DNA from: Janthinobacterium sp051380735
GTDB lineage: Bacteria > Pseudomonadota > Gammaproteobacteria > Burkholderiales > Burkholderiaceae_D
DNA: 64,000 nt
Direction: 5' to 3'
NCBI RefSeq assembly: GCF_051380735.1
Contig: NZ_JBNYXQ010000002.1
Location: forward strand, 372,001 to 436,000
Positions 26,927 to 36,921 of the stretch are shown here, in pieces. Position 1 is the first letter of the stretch; the number at the start of each line of letters is the position of its first letter. Made by a program: the position numbers and the translations under genes. Under the pieces are notes generated by a model. It was not told the origin of the DNA, ran no database searches, and saw only the letters and a program-made list of their open reading frames with translations.

Positions 26927-27580
26927 ATGATTGCACCTATTCCAGATATCTCCCCGACAGCCGCCGTCAGCGCCGCTGCCGTGGCCACCATCAACCACCT
27001 GCTGGCGCAGGAACCATGGGCGCGCAAGCAACTGGCCGTGCATGCCGGCAAGCTGGCCGCGATCGACACGGGTGCCATCGCTGTGCGCCTGCGCGTGGAC
27101 GGCATCGGCATGCTGGAAACTGCACCCGCTGATGTGCCGGCCAACGTCACCATCCGGGTAAAGTTGTCGGATCTGCCCTTGATTGCGCAAAACCGCGAAC
27201 GCGCGTTTTCCTATGTGAAAATCGACGGTGACGCCGAGTTCGCCAATGCCATCTCGCAACTGAGCAAGGGCTTGCGCTGGGATGCCGAACACGACCTGGA
27301 AAAAGTGCTGGGCCCTATCCTCGCCACGCGCGTGACCAGTGGCGCGCGCGACGCTGTCGCCTTTATGCGCACCAGCCAGCAAAAACTGGCGGAAAACGTG
27401 GCCGAGTATTTCGTCGAAGAACAGCCGTTGTTGATCCGCCCAGCCAACCTGATTGACTATTCTTCTAGCGTTACGCGCATGCGCGACGATGTTGAACGCC
27501 TTGCCAAGCGCCTTGCCCGGCTGGAAAAGGCGTACGCCGCCGTCCAGCCTTTGCCACCCTCACCGGATGTTGCTACATGA
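26927..27580 (+). CDS. ubiJ: ubiquinone biosynthesis accessory factor UbiJ (SCP2 domain)
   Basis: 217 residues from the ATG at 26927. An SCP2-type lipid-binding domain (about 18-115) is followed by a C-terminal helical region (SSVTRMRDDVERLAKRLARLEKAY) forming a coiled coil. UbiJ holds the lipid intermediates in the Ubi metabolon. The stop overlaps the ubiB start (ATGA). Confidence 0.88.
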   Translation: MIAPIPDISPTAAVSAAAVATINHLLAQEPWARKQLAVHAGKLAAIDTGAIAVRLRVDGIGMLETAPADVPANVTIRVKLSDLPLIAQNRERAFSYVKIDGDAEFANAISQLSKGLRWDAEHDLEKVLGPILATRVTSGARDAVAFMRTSQQKLAENVAEYFVEEQPLLIRPANLIDYSSSVTRMRDDVERLAKRLARLEKAYAAVQPLPPSPDVAT

Positions 27581-29148
27581 TCTTGAAATTTTTGCGCCTG
27601 TTGAAAATCATCCGGGTATCGATCAAATACGGTCTCGATGAAATCGCCATCTCCGGCTTGAAAGTCCCGCGTACCGCCAAGCTGATCGACACCGTCATCT
27701 TCTGGCGCGACCTGTCGTCGCCGCGCGGCTTGCGCCTGCGCCTGGCGCTGGAAGAGCTGGGGCCCATCTTCGTCAAATTCGGCCAGGTATTGTCGACCCG
27801 GCGCGACCTGATGCCGCCCGATATCGCCGAAGAGCTGGCCCATTTGCAAGACCGGGTGCCGCCGTTCGACTCCGACCTGGCGATCGCGCAGATCACCAGG
27901 TCCCTGGGTGCGCATCCCGACCAGTTGTTCGCGCATTTCGAGCGCGACCCAGTGGCCTCGGCTTCGATTGCCCAGGTTCACTTTGCAACCTTGAAAAATG
28001 GTAAGGAAGTGGCTGTCAAGGTCTTGCGTCCGGGCATGAAAAAGCTGATCGACGAAGACGTGGCGCTGATGCATATCGCCGCCGACTGGACCAGCCGTCT
28101 GTGGGCCGACAGCAAGCGATTGAAGCCGCGTGAAGTGGTGGGCGAATTCGACAAATACCTGCACGACGAGCTGGACCTGATGCGCGAGGCGGCCAACGCC
28201 AGCCAGCTGCGCCGCAATTTTGCCGATTCGAACTTGCTGCTGGTGCCGGAAATGCACTGGGATTACTGCTCCAGCAGCGTGATCGTGATGGAGCGCATGA
28301 ACGGCATCCCCGTGTCGCAGATCGACCGCCTGGTGGCGGCTGGCGTGGATTTGCGCAAGCTGTCTACCGATGGCGTGGAGATTTTCTTCACGCAAGTATT
28401 CCGCGACGGCTTTTTCCATGCCGATATGCACCCGGGTAATATCCTGGTGTCGATCGCGCCCGAGTCGTTCGGCCGCTATATCGCGCTTGACTTCGGCATC
28501 GTCGGCACCCTCAACGACTACGACAAGGATTATCTGTCGCAGAACTTCCTGGCGTTTTTCCGCCGCGACTACAAGCGCGTGGCCGAAGCCCATATCGAAT
28601 CGGGCTGGGCGCCCAAGGAAACCCGTGTCGACGAGCTGGAAGCGGCCGTGCGTGCCTGCTGCGAACCGATCTTCGACCGTCCCCTGAAGGATATTTCCTT
28701 CGGCCAGGTGCTGCTGCGCCTGTTCCAGACTTCGCGCCGCTTCAACGTGGAAGTGCAGCCGCAACTGGTGCTGCTGCAAAAGACGCTGCTCAATATCGAA
28801 GGCCTGGGCCGCCAGCTGGATCCGGAACTGGACCTGTGGCAGACCGCCAAGCCGTATCTGGAAAAATGGATGAGCAAGCAGGTGGGGCCGCAGGGCTTCA
28901 TGGAGCGCATGAGGGCTGAGGCGCCACGCTATGCGCATATTTTCCCGCAACTGCCGCGCCTGGTGCACCAAGCGCTGGTGGTAGCCGGCGAGCCGCGCGA
29001 CAACGATACGGAATTGCTGAAAACCCTGCTGGCCGAACAGCGCCACACCAATCGACTGCTGAGCTTTATCGTGTATTTCGTCGGCGCCTTTGCGCTCGGT
29101 GCATTCGGCTTCCAGCTCTATATGCGCTGGCATCAACTGCCATTTTAA
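27577..29148 (+). CDS. ubiB: ubiquinone biosynthesis regulatory ATPase/kinase UbiB
   Basis: 523 residues. Atypical ABC1/ADCK kinase-like fold with the KxGQ motif (FVKFGQVLSTRRDLMPPDIAEE near 66-87), the Ala-rich loop ASASIAQVH, and the metal site ALDFGIVG. Two hydrophobic segments close the C-terminus (LSFIVYFVGAFALGAFGF). It powers the Ubi complex that modifies the ring. Translationally coupled to ubiJ. Confidence 0.95.
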   Translation: MILKFLRLLKIIRVSIKYGLDEIAISGLKVPRTAKLIDTVIFWRDLSSPRGLRLRLALEELGPIFVKFGQVLSTRRDLMPPDIAEELAHLQDRVPPFDSDLAIAQITRSLGAHPDQLFAHFERDPVASASIAQVHFATLKNGKEVAVKVLRPGMKKLIDEDVALMHIAADWTSRLWADSKRLKPREVVGEFDKYLHDELDLMREAANASQLRRNFADSNLLLVPEMHWDYCSSSVIVMERMNGIPVSQIDRLVAAGVDLRKLSTDGVEIFFTQVFRDGFFHADMHPGNILVSIAPESFGRYIALDFGIVGTLNDYDKDYLSQNFLAFFRRDYKRVAEAHIESGWAPKETRVDELEAAVRACCEPIFDRPLKDISFGQVLLRLFQTSRRFNVEVQPQLVLLQKTLLNIEGLGRQLDPELDLWQTAKPYLEKWMSKQVGPQGFMERMRAEAPRYAHIFPQLPRLVHQALVVAGEPRDNDTELLKTLLAEQRHTNRLLSFIVYFVGAFALGAFGFQLYMRWHQLPF

Positions 29149-29167
29149 GCGCCTGTGAAGGAGAGTG

Positions 29168-29770
29168 ATGGCTGACTTTCAAACCCGCGATCCGCTCTCG
29201 CCCGCCTTCTGGGACGAGCGTTTCAGCCGCCAATTCACGCCCTGGGACCAGGGCGGCGTGCCACGGCGCATGGCGCAATTTGTCGCCGGCAGCCCGGCGC
29301 CGCTGCGCTGCCTGATCCCCGGCTGCGGCTCGGCGTATGAGCTGGCCTTGATGCTCGACCATGGCTGGAACGCCACCGCGATCGATTTTTCGCCGGGCGC
29401 CGTGGCGGCGGCCCAGGCTGTGCTCGGTGAGCGGGCAGGCCAGGTAGAGCTGGCCGATTTCTTTGCCTGGCAGCCGCCAGCACCGCTGGACCTGGTCTAC
29501 GAGCGCGCGTTTCTGTGCGCCATGCCGCGCGCCATGTGGCCGCAAGTGGCCGAGCGCTGGGCGCAGTTGCTGGCACCGGGCGCCATGCTGGCCGGCTATT
29601 TTTTCTTTGACGACAATCCCAAAGGGCCGCCATTTGGCATCGCCCGCGAGCAACTGTTATCCTTGCTGACGCCGCATTTTGACTGCCTGGCCGATGAAAG
29701 CGTAGACGATTCGATTCCCGTGTTTACCGGCAAGGAGCACTGGATGGTGTGGCGTCGCCGGGCCAGCTGA
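29168..29770 (+). CDS. TPMT-family SAM-dependent methyltransferase
   Basis: 200 residues from the ATG at 29168 (AAGGAG ribosome site; a GTG one codon upstream is also possible). Motif I reads LIPGCGSAYELALML near 52-66, with ATAIDFSPGAV after it. The N-terminus FWDERFSRQFTPWDQGGVP and tail PVFTGKEHWMVWRR are typical of the thiopurine/thiol methyltransferase family. Substrate unknown; relatives methylate thiols, selenium or tellurium compounds. Confidence 0.85.
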   Translation: MADFQTRDPLSPAFWDERFSRQFTPWDQGGVPRRMAQFVAGSPAPLRCLIPGCGSAYELALMLDHGWNATAIDFSPGAVAAAQAVLGERAGQVELADFFAWQPPAPLDLVYERAFLCAMPRAMWPQVAERWAQLLAPGAMLAGYFFFDDNPKGPPFGIAREQLLSLLTPHFDCLADESVDDSIPVFTGKEHWMVWRRRAS

Positions 29771-29849
29771 AGGCGCCCCGGCTATTTCTGCTAAGACCCA
29801 AGGAAAAGCTTTATAATTCAGGGTTTTTGATGATTTTTGCGGAGTTCTG

Positions 29850-30158
29850 ATGCCGATTTACGCTTACCGCTGTGAAGAGTGTGGTTTTGCCAAGGATGTC
29901 TTGCAAAAGATGTCTGACCCCGTGCTGACGGTGTGCCTGTCTTGCGGCAAACCCAGTTTCAAGAAGCAATTGACCGCCGCCGGTTTCCAGTTGAAGGGCA
30001 CCGGCTGGTACGCCACCGATTTCCGTGGCGGCACGCCGCCGACCACTGCCATCCCGACCGGGCCGGCCGACAGCGCCAAGCCTGCCGCCGACAGCGCCGC
30101 GGCCCCAGCCACCCCAGCAGCGACGCCAGCGCCAGCCGCCGCGCCTACGGCGGACTGA
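29850..30158 (+). CDS. FmdB family zinc-ribbon protein
   Basis: 102 residues. The N-terminal 45 residues carry the two Cys pairs of a zinc ribbon (YRCEECGFA and VCLSCGKPSF), then the FKKQLTAAGFQLKGTGWYATDF stretch diagnostic for FmdB-type putative regulators. The remainder is a Pro/Ala low-complexity tail. A TATAAT lies at 29812-29817. It starts the fmdB-DUF502-aspS-nudB string common in beta-proteobacteria. Confidence 0.9.
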   Translation: MPIYAYRCEECGFAKDVLQKMSDPVLTVCLSCGKPSFKKQLTAAGFQLKGTGWYATDFRGGTPPTTAIPTGPADSAKPAADSAAAPATPAATPAPAAAPTAD

Positions 30159-30207
30159 TGAAGCACTGCGGCGCAAGCCCCAGCCTGTGGCCCTAACCGA
30201 GAAACCG

Positions 30208-30852
30208 ATGCGCAAATACTTTATTACCGGATTACTGATTCTAGTCCCGCTGGCCATCACGCTGTGGGTACTCAATCTGGTGATCGGCACCTTGGACCAG
30301 TCGCTGTTGCTGTTGCCCAAGTCTTACCGCCCGTCGTTGTCGCTATTCGGCTTTGAAATTCCCGGCCTGGGCACGATACTGACGATAGGCGTCGTGTTTC
30401 TGACCGGTTTGTTGACCAACAACCTGGTCGGCAACTACGTGGTGAGACTGTGGGAGCGCCTGCTGCAACGCATTCCCATCGTCAACTCCCTGTATTCGAG
30501 CGTCAAGCAGGTGTCGGACACGCTGTTTTCTTCGTCGGGCAATGCGTTCCGCAAGGCCGTGCTGGTGCCGTATCCGCACCAGAACTCGTGGACCATCGCC
30601 TTTTTGACGGGTGTACCGGGCGGCGATGCGGCCAATCACCTGGTGGGCGACTATGTCAGCGTGTATGTGCCGACGACGCCCAACCCGACATCGGGTTTTT
30701 TCCTGATGATGAAACGCAGCGATGTCGTCGAGCTTGACATGAGCGTCGATGCGGCGCTCAAGTACATCGTCTCGATGGGCGTGGTGGCGCCGGCGGAAGT
30801 TGTCGCTGTACTTGCCCCGACCCCTGCCCCGGGACCGGCAGTCAAAGAATAA
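30208..30852 (+). CDS. DUF502 family membrane protein
   Basis: 214 residues from the ATG at 30208. Two membrane segments (about 4-26, FITGLLILVPLAITLWVLNLV, and 52-75, LGTILTIGVVFLTGLLTNNLVG) and a cytosolic beta domain with the family motifs IPIVNSLYSSVKQVSDTL and VYVPTTPNPTSGF. Function unknown. Lies between fmdB and aspS. Confidence 0.88.
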   Translation: MRKYFITGLLILVPLAITLWVLNLVIGTLDQSLLLLPKSYRPSLSLFGFEIPGLGTILTIGVVFLTGLLTNNLVGNYVVRLWERLLQRIPIVNSLYSSVKQVSDTLFSSSGNAFRKAVLVPYPHQNSWTIAFLTGVPGGDAANHLVGDYVSVYVPTTPNPTSGFFLMMKRSDVVELDMSVDAALKYIVSMGVVAPAEVVAVLAPTPAPGPAVKE

Positions 30853-30916
30853 AGGCAGACGTCCCATGCGGGGCGTGGCCGGATTGAACACTCACTAACC
30901 TGAACTGAGAATTTTT

Positions 30917-32719
<1,803 letters not shown>

Positions 32720-32751
32720 GGCGCTGGCTAATCCCATGCCCGTTGAAGGCT

Positions 32752-32783
32752 GGGGTCAGACCCGACGGGTCTGACCCCTTTTT
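32752..32783 (+). terminator. GGGGTCAGACCC repeat acting as terminator after aspS
   Basis: GGGGTCAGACCC (32752-32763), loop GAC, GGGTCTGACCCC (32767-32778), a perfect 12-bp stem, followed by TTTTTATT. Same arm sequence as the repeats at 14717 and 17471; here it has the shape of a Rho-independent terminator. Confidence 0.85.
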
Positions 32784-32792
32784 ATTGCTGCC

Positions 32793-33275
32793 ATGACTTA
32801 TAAAATTCCCGTTTCCGTGCTGGTTGTCATTCATACGGCCGACCTTGACGTGCTGCTGATCGAGCGCGCGGGGCAGCCCGGTTTCTGGCAGTCGGTCACC
32901 GGCTCGATCGACGCCGTCGACGAGCCGCTGCTGCAGGCGGCCACGCGCGAGCTGTTCGAAGAGACCGGCATCGTCGCCGACGGCCAGCTGATCACGCTGC
33001 AGGACTGGCAGTTGTCGAATGTGTATGAGATCTATCCCTTGTGGCGCCACCGTTATGCGCCTGGCGTAATCCACAATACGGAGCACGTCTTCAGCGTGCG
33101 CGTGCCGCGCGACTGCGTCGTCACAGTCAATCCGCGCGAACACCTGCGCTATACCTGGCTGCCGTACCTGGCGGCGGCCGACCAGTGTTTTTCCTCTTCC
33201 AATGCGGAAGCGATTCTGCAACTGCCAGCCATTACGGGCCTCCACCCGGGCCTGGCGCCACAAGAAAGTACCTGA
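32793..33275 (+). CDS. nudB: dihydroneopterin triphosphate diphosphatase (Nudix)
   Basis: 160 residues. Nudix box GSIDAVDEPLLQAATRELFEETGI starting near 36 with the catalytic REL-EE core intact. The N-terminus YKIPVSVLVVIHTADLDVLLIER and its place after aspS match NudB, which removes pyrophosphate from dihydroneopterin triphosphate in folate synthesis. Its stop overlaps the next start (TGATG). Confidence 0.9.
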   Translation: MTYKIPVSVLVVIHTADLDVLLIERAGQPGFWQSVTGSIDAVDEPLLQAATRELFEETGIVADGQLITLQDWQLSNVYEIYPLWRHRYAPGVIHNTEHVFSVRVPRDCVVTVNPREHLRYTWLPYLAAADQCFSSSNAEAILQLPAITGLHPGLAPQEST

Positions 33276-33568
33276 TGCTGAACTGGAATTATTTGACTTT
33301 GCGGCAGAAAGTGGGCGGTACGCTCGGTGTTGTACTCTGCCTACTGGTGATCCTGATGCTGTTCCGTTATACGACACCCGACAAGACACCACCGATCGGC
33401 GTGCCACTGGTCATCTTGGGCTGGTTGCTGCATCCGGCTATCTTCACTTACGGCAAACAAAAGGTCACCTGGCGCGGCGCACCGCTGCTGGTGAAAATCG
33501 TCTGGGCCGCTGCCATTACTGCCTTGCTGGTCAGTGTGACGGCCGGTGTAGGGCGCATGCTGGGCTGA
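33275..33568 (+). CDS. small membrane protein, function unknown
   Basis: 97 residues, start overlapping the nudB stop. Three hydrophobic segments: about 13-30 (VGGTLGVVLCLLVILMLF), 42-58 (GVPLVILGWLLHPAIFTY) and 73-92 (IVWAAAITALLVSVTAGVG). I do not recognise the family. The tight coupling to nudB suggests it is a real gene. Confidence 0.6.
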   Translation: MLNWNYLTLRQKVGGTLGVVLCLLVILMLFRYTTPDKTPPIGVPLVILGWLLHPAIFTYGKQKVTWRGAPLLVKIVWAAAITALLVSVTAGVGRMLG

Positions 33569-33639
33569 GGCAACTTCTGCCTTGGCGCGCGCACTATTGA
33601 AAGCAGCGAAATGCGCCCGTCTCAGGGTAGAATCAAGGC

Positions 33640-34461
33640 ATGAAAATCCGCGTAGCAACTTATAATATACACAAGGGCGTGTCCTCCGTGCGGGGATTGC
33701 CCCGTGTGCATGCCCTCAAGCAGGCGATTGCCCTGTTCGATGCCGACGTCGTGTTCCTGCAGGAAGTGCAGGGCAAGCACGATCGCAATGCGGCCCGCTA
33801 CGGCGCAGAAGCCCAGGGCCACAAGCATTGGCCCGAGGCGTCGCAGCACGAATTCTTTGCCGGCCCCGAACATCATACGGCCTACGGCATGAATGCCGTG
33901 TACGACCATGGCCACCACGGCAACGCCTTGCTGAGCCGATATCCGATCGGCTCGCAGATCAACCACGACGTGTCCGACCATGCGTATGAGCAGCGCGGCA
34001 TCCTGCATTGCGTGCTGCAAACGCCGCAGGCCGACGTGCACTGCTATGTGGTGCACCTGGGCCTGTTCGAGTCCGGCAGGGGCCGCCAGACGCAGGCGCT
34101 GATCGACGCGGTGAACGCCTCGGCGCCGAATGGCGAGCCGGTGATTATTGCCGGCGACTTCAACGACTGGCGCAATACGCTCAGCGACAAGCTGCGCAAT
34201 GCGCTGGGCGTGGTGGAAGTGTTCGACCAGCGTGCCTCCAATTCCGCCCTGGGTGACCTGGTGCGTACCCTGGCGCGCCGCAAGGTCCGTACGCCCGTGC
34301 CGGTACCGGCGCGCACCTTTCCGGCCGCCTTGCCGTGGTTCCGCCTCGACCGCATCTATGTGCGCGGCTTCCAGGTGGAAAGTGCGCAAGTGATGCACGG
34401 TACCTTGTGGGCAAAATTGTCGGACCATGCGCCGATTGTTGCCGCCTTGAAGCTGGCCTAG
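33640..34461 (+). CDS. endonuclease/exonuclease/phosphatase family protein (YbhP-like)
   Basis: 273 residues. EEP fold with ATYNIHKGV near 5-13, the metal Glu in FLQEVQGKH, the catalytic IAGDFNDWRN and the C-terminal SDHAPIVA. E. coli ybhP sits directly before clsB, as here, so a role near phospholipid metabolism is plausible but unproven. Eight bases separate it from clsB. Confidence 0.88.
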   Translation: MKIRVATYNIHKGVSSVRGLPRVHALKQAIALFDADVVFLQEVQGKHDRNAARYGAEAQGHKHWPEASQHEFFAGPEHHTAYGMNAVYDHGHHGNALLSRYPIGSQINHDVSDHAYEQRGILHCVLQTPQADVHCYVVHLGLFESGRGRQTQALIDAVNASAPNGEPVIIAGDFNDWRNTLSDKLRNALGVVEVFDQRASNSALGDLVRTLARRKVRTPVPVPARTFPAALPWFRLDRIYVRGFQVESAQVMHGTLWAKLSDHAPIVAALKLA

Positions 34462-34469
34462 AGTCGCGC

Positions 34470-35633
34470 ATGCGTTCAGTCCATTACACCGCCCACAACG
34501 ACATCAAACTGCTGTATTGCGGCACCGACTACTTTCCTGCGCTGATAGACGCCATCGACAGCGCAAAGAAAGAAGTCTATTTCGAGACCTATATCTTTGC
34601 CGACGACGCCACCGGCGCGCTGGTGCTCGACGCGCTGAAACGGGCGGCCGCACGCGGCGTCATGGTGTGCATGATTACCGACTGGTTCGGCACAGGGCGC
34701 CGTCGCGTCAAGGCCATGCATGTCGAGCTCGAAGCGGCGGGCGTGCATCACCGCGTGTTCAATCCCTGGTTTTTGCGCGGCATTACGCGCACCCACCGGA
34801 AAATTTGCGTGGTCGATTTTGAAGTGGCGCTGGTGGGCGGCATCAATATCAACGACGACATGTTCTGCGACTACGACCACACTATCAGCCTGGAAGCGCC
34901 GCGCTGGGACTTTGCCGTGCAGGTCCGGGGGCCGCTGGTCGACGCCATCCATATGGAAGCGCAGGCACAGTGGGCGCGGCTGGGCAAGATGAACCTGGTG
35001 CGCCGCATCAAGCTGTATCGCAAGATGCGCGTGATCGGCAAGGAGCTGGCAAAGAACCCGGTGGTGGCCGGTTTCGTGGTACGCGACAACCTGCGCAACC
35101 GCCGCACCATCCAGCGCGCCTATCTGCAGGCGCTGGGCCAGGCGCGCAAAAGCGTGATGCTGGCCAACCCGTATTTCGCGCCCGGCCACCAGTTGCGCCG
35201 GGCGCTGGCGCGCGCTGCCCAGCGCGGTGTCGACGTGGTGCTCCTGATCGGCGTGGGTGAATTCAAGATGCAAGATGCGGTCGCCCATTCGTTTTATCCG
35301 AAACTGCTGGCGGCCGGCGTGAAAATCGTCGAGTACCGCAAGACCCAGCTGCACGCCAAGGTGGCGGTGGTCGACGATGACTGGGCCACGGTCGGTTCAA
35401 GCAATATCGATGCGCTGAGCCTGTTTTTGAACCAGGAAGCCAATGTGGTAATCAAGGACGTGGCGTTTGCGACGTCGCTGCGCCAGCATATCGAGCAGGG
35501 CATTGCCGATGGCAAGGTGATCCACCAGGACGACTTCAAGCATATCGGCCGCGTACAGCGCATCGGCTATGAACTGGCGTTCTGGACTTATCGCCTGGTG
35601 ATGCGCATATTTTCAGTAGGGAAATACGCATGA
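34470..35633 (+). CDS. clsB: cardiolipin synthase ClsB
   Basis: 387 residues from the ATG at 34470. Two phospholipase-D motifs: THRKICVVDFEVALVGGININ near 109-129 and QLHAKVAVVDDDWATVGSSNID near 290-311, both with intact H-K-D. No N-terminal membrane spans, which is the ClsB form as opposed to ClsA. It condenses phosphatidylglycerol (and possibly phosphatidylethanolamine) to cardiolipin. The stop overlaps hslR (ATGA). Confidence 0.92.
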   Translation: MRSVHYTAHNDIKLLYCGTDYFPALIDAIDSAKKEVYFETYIFADDATGALVLDALKRAAARGVMVCMITDWFGTGRRRVKAMHVELEAAGVHHRVFNPWFLRGITRTHRKICVVDFEVALVGGININDDMFCDYDHTISLEAPRWDFAVQVRGPLVDAIHMEAQAQWARLGKMNLVRRIKLYRKMRVIGKELAKNPVVAGFVVRDNLRNRRTIQRAYLQALGQARKSVMLANPYFAPGHQLRRALARAAQRGVDVVLLIGVGEFKMQDAVAHSFYPKLLAAGVKIVEYRKTQLHAKVAVVDDDWATVGSSNIDALSLFLNQEANVVIKDVAFATSLRQHIEQGIADGKVIHQDDFKHIGRVQRIGYELAFWTYRLVMRIFSVGKYA

Positions 35634-36019
35634 ACGACACAAGCACGCTGCGCATCGACAAATGGCTGTGGGCGGCACGTTTTTTCAAGACGCGCAGCCT
35701 GGCCAGTGTAGCCGTCGATACAGGCAAGGTAAAAGTCGCTGGCGAGCGCGTCAAACCGGCGCGCGGCCTGCGCATCGGCGATGAGCTGGCGATCGACAAT
35801 GGTTCCGACACCTGGGAGGTGGCAGTGCTGGGCTTGTCCGACAAGCGCGGCGCCGCGCCCGTGGCGCGCTTGCTGTATGCGGAAACGCCGGCCAGCATCG
35901 CCCGCCGCGAGCAATCGCAGGAAGAGCGCAAGTTGTTCCGCGAGCCGGGCAGCACCATCAAAGGGCGGCCGACCAAGCGCGACCGCCGCCAACTGAGCAA
36001 GGCAGGCGAGCTCGCCTGA
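35630..36019 (+). CDS. hslR: S4-domain heat-shock protein 15 (ribosome-associated)
   Basis: 129 residues. S4 RNA-binding domain at about 6-65 (LRIDKWLWAARFFKTRSLAS; GERVKPARGLRIGDEL) and a basic C-terminal helix (GRPTKRDRRQLSKAG). Hsp15 rescues 50S subunits that carry a nascent chain. Overlaps the clsB stop by four bases. Confidence 0.92.
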   Translation: MNDTSTLRIDKWLWAARFFKTRSLASVAVDTGKVKVAGERVKPARGLRIGDELAIDNGSDTWEVAVLGLSDKRGAAPVARLLYAETPASIARREQSQEERKLFREPGSTIKGRPTKRDRRQLSKAGELA

Positions 36020-36083
36020 GCTGCATCAATACGCTGTCTTCCCGGCCGTGCTACGGCGGCCAGGAATTGCCGCATCGCACTAA

Positions 36084-36151
36084 TAGAACGCCCGCTCTAA
36101 ATTTCGTGTTTGACTTTTGCAGCTCGCTGGATAATAGTACGAGCGTTCGGA
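36084..36151 (+). promoter_or_regulatory. promoter of the TetR/beta-oxidation run flanked by two candidate operators
   Basis: TTGACT (36110-36115) and ATAATA (36131-36136) form a candidate sigma-70 promoter with 15-base spacing. An imperfect 16-bp palindrome, TAGAACGCCCGCTCTA (36084-36099), lies just upstream, and a second, CGAGCGTTCG (36140-36149), just downstream. Both share GAGCG/CGTTC half-sites, as expected for autoregulation by the TetR-family gene that follows. Confidence 0.5.
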
Positions 36152-36248
36152 TTTTTTCGCGGCGTGCTTTTTTTTGCTTCCGAGGAAAAATCCACCAGAC
36201 CGGCACCATCACTTCAGAACGGACATCTTGAATACTTCAGTCAAATTC

Positions 36249-36854
36249 ATGCGCAAGGGCGAACTGACGCGGGCCGCCATACTCGACGTGGCACTGGACT
36301 TGTCCAGCCGCGACGGCCTCGAAGGGCTGACCATCGGGCTGCTGGCCGACAAGATGAACATGAGCAAGTCTGGCGTATTTGCCCATTTCGGCTCGCGTGA
36401 AGACCTGCAGATGGAGGTGCTCAAGCTCTACCACCATCGTTTCGAGCAGGAAGTATTTTTCCCGAGCATGAAAGAGCCGCGCGGCATCGCCCGTTTGCAA
36501 TCGATGTTTGCACGCTGGGTCAAGCGCGTCAGCGTGGAAATTGCTTCGGGCTGCATCTATATCAGCGGCGCCGTCGAGTACGACGACCGCCCCGGCCCGA
36601 TCCGCGAATCGCTCGTCGCCATGGTGCAAGCCTGGCAGGGCGCCTTGCTGCGCAGCGTACAGCAGTCGATCGCTTCGGGCGACCTGAAGCCTGACACTGA
36701 CGCGCAGCAAATGGTGTACGAGATGTATGGCCTGATCCTGGCCCTGCATCACGACGCGCGCTTTCTGCGCGTGCCGGGCAGCATCGAACGGGCGCAGCGC
36801 GGCTTCGAACGCCTGATCGAGTCGTCCCAGAATCACACCAGCATCACAGAATAA
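36249..36854 (+). CDS. TetR-family regulator of the adjacent beta-oxidation operon
   Basis: 201 residues from the ATG at 36249; a TTG at 36228 is an alternative. The helix-turn-helix is at about 8-55 (TRAAILDVALDLSSRDGLEG; LADKMNMSKSGVFAHFGS). The C-terminal ligand domain has the TetR_C form seen in regulators of acyl-CoA metabolism (FARWVKRVSVEIASGCIYISGAVEYDDRPG). It sits 67 bases before the acyl-CoA dehydrogenase gene and probably represses it until an acyl-CoA or fatty acid binds. Confidence 0.85.
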   Translation: MRKGELTRAAILDVALDLSSRDGLEGLTIGLLADKMNMSKSGVFAHFGSREDLQMEVLKLYHHRFEQEVFFPSMKEPRGIARLQSMFARWVKRVSVEIASGCIYISGAVEYDDRPGPIRESLVAMVQAWQGALLRSVQQSIASGDLKPDTDAQQMVYEMYGLILALHHDARFLRVPGSIERAQRGFERLIESSQNHTSITE

Positions 36855-36921
36855 GTAGTTCAGAATCATCCGCAACACCGAACACAAACAAACACTTAGC
36901 TAATGCCTTGAGGAGAAAATA

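Noticed and set aside
36003..36016. 14-bp perfect palindrome AGGCGAGCTCGCCT at the hslR 3' end
   Set aside because: Within codons, no T-run and no gene start nearby; likely chance in GC-rich coding DNA.
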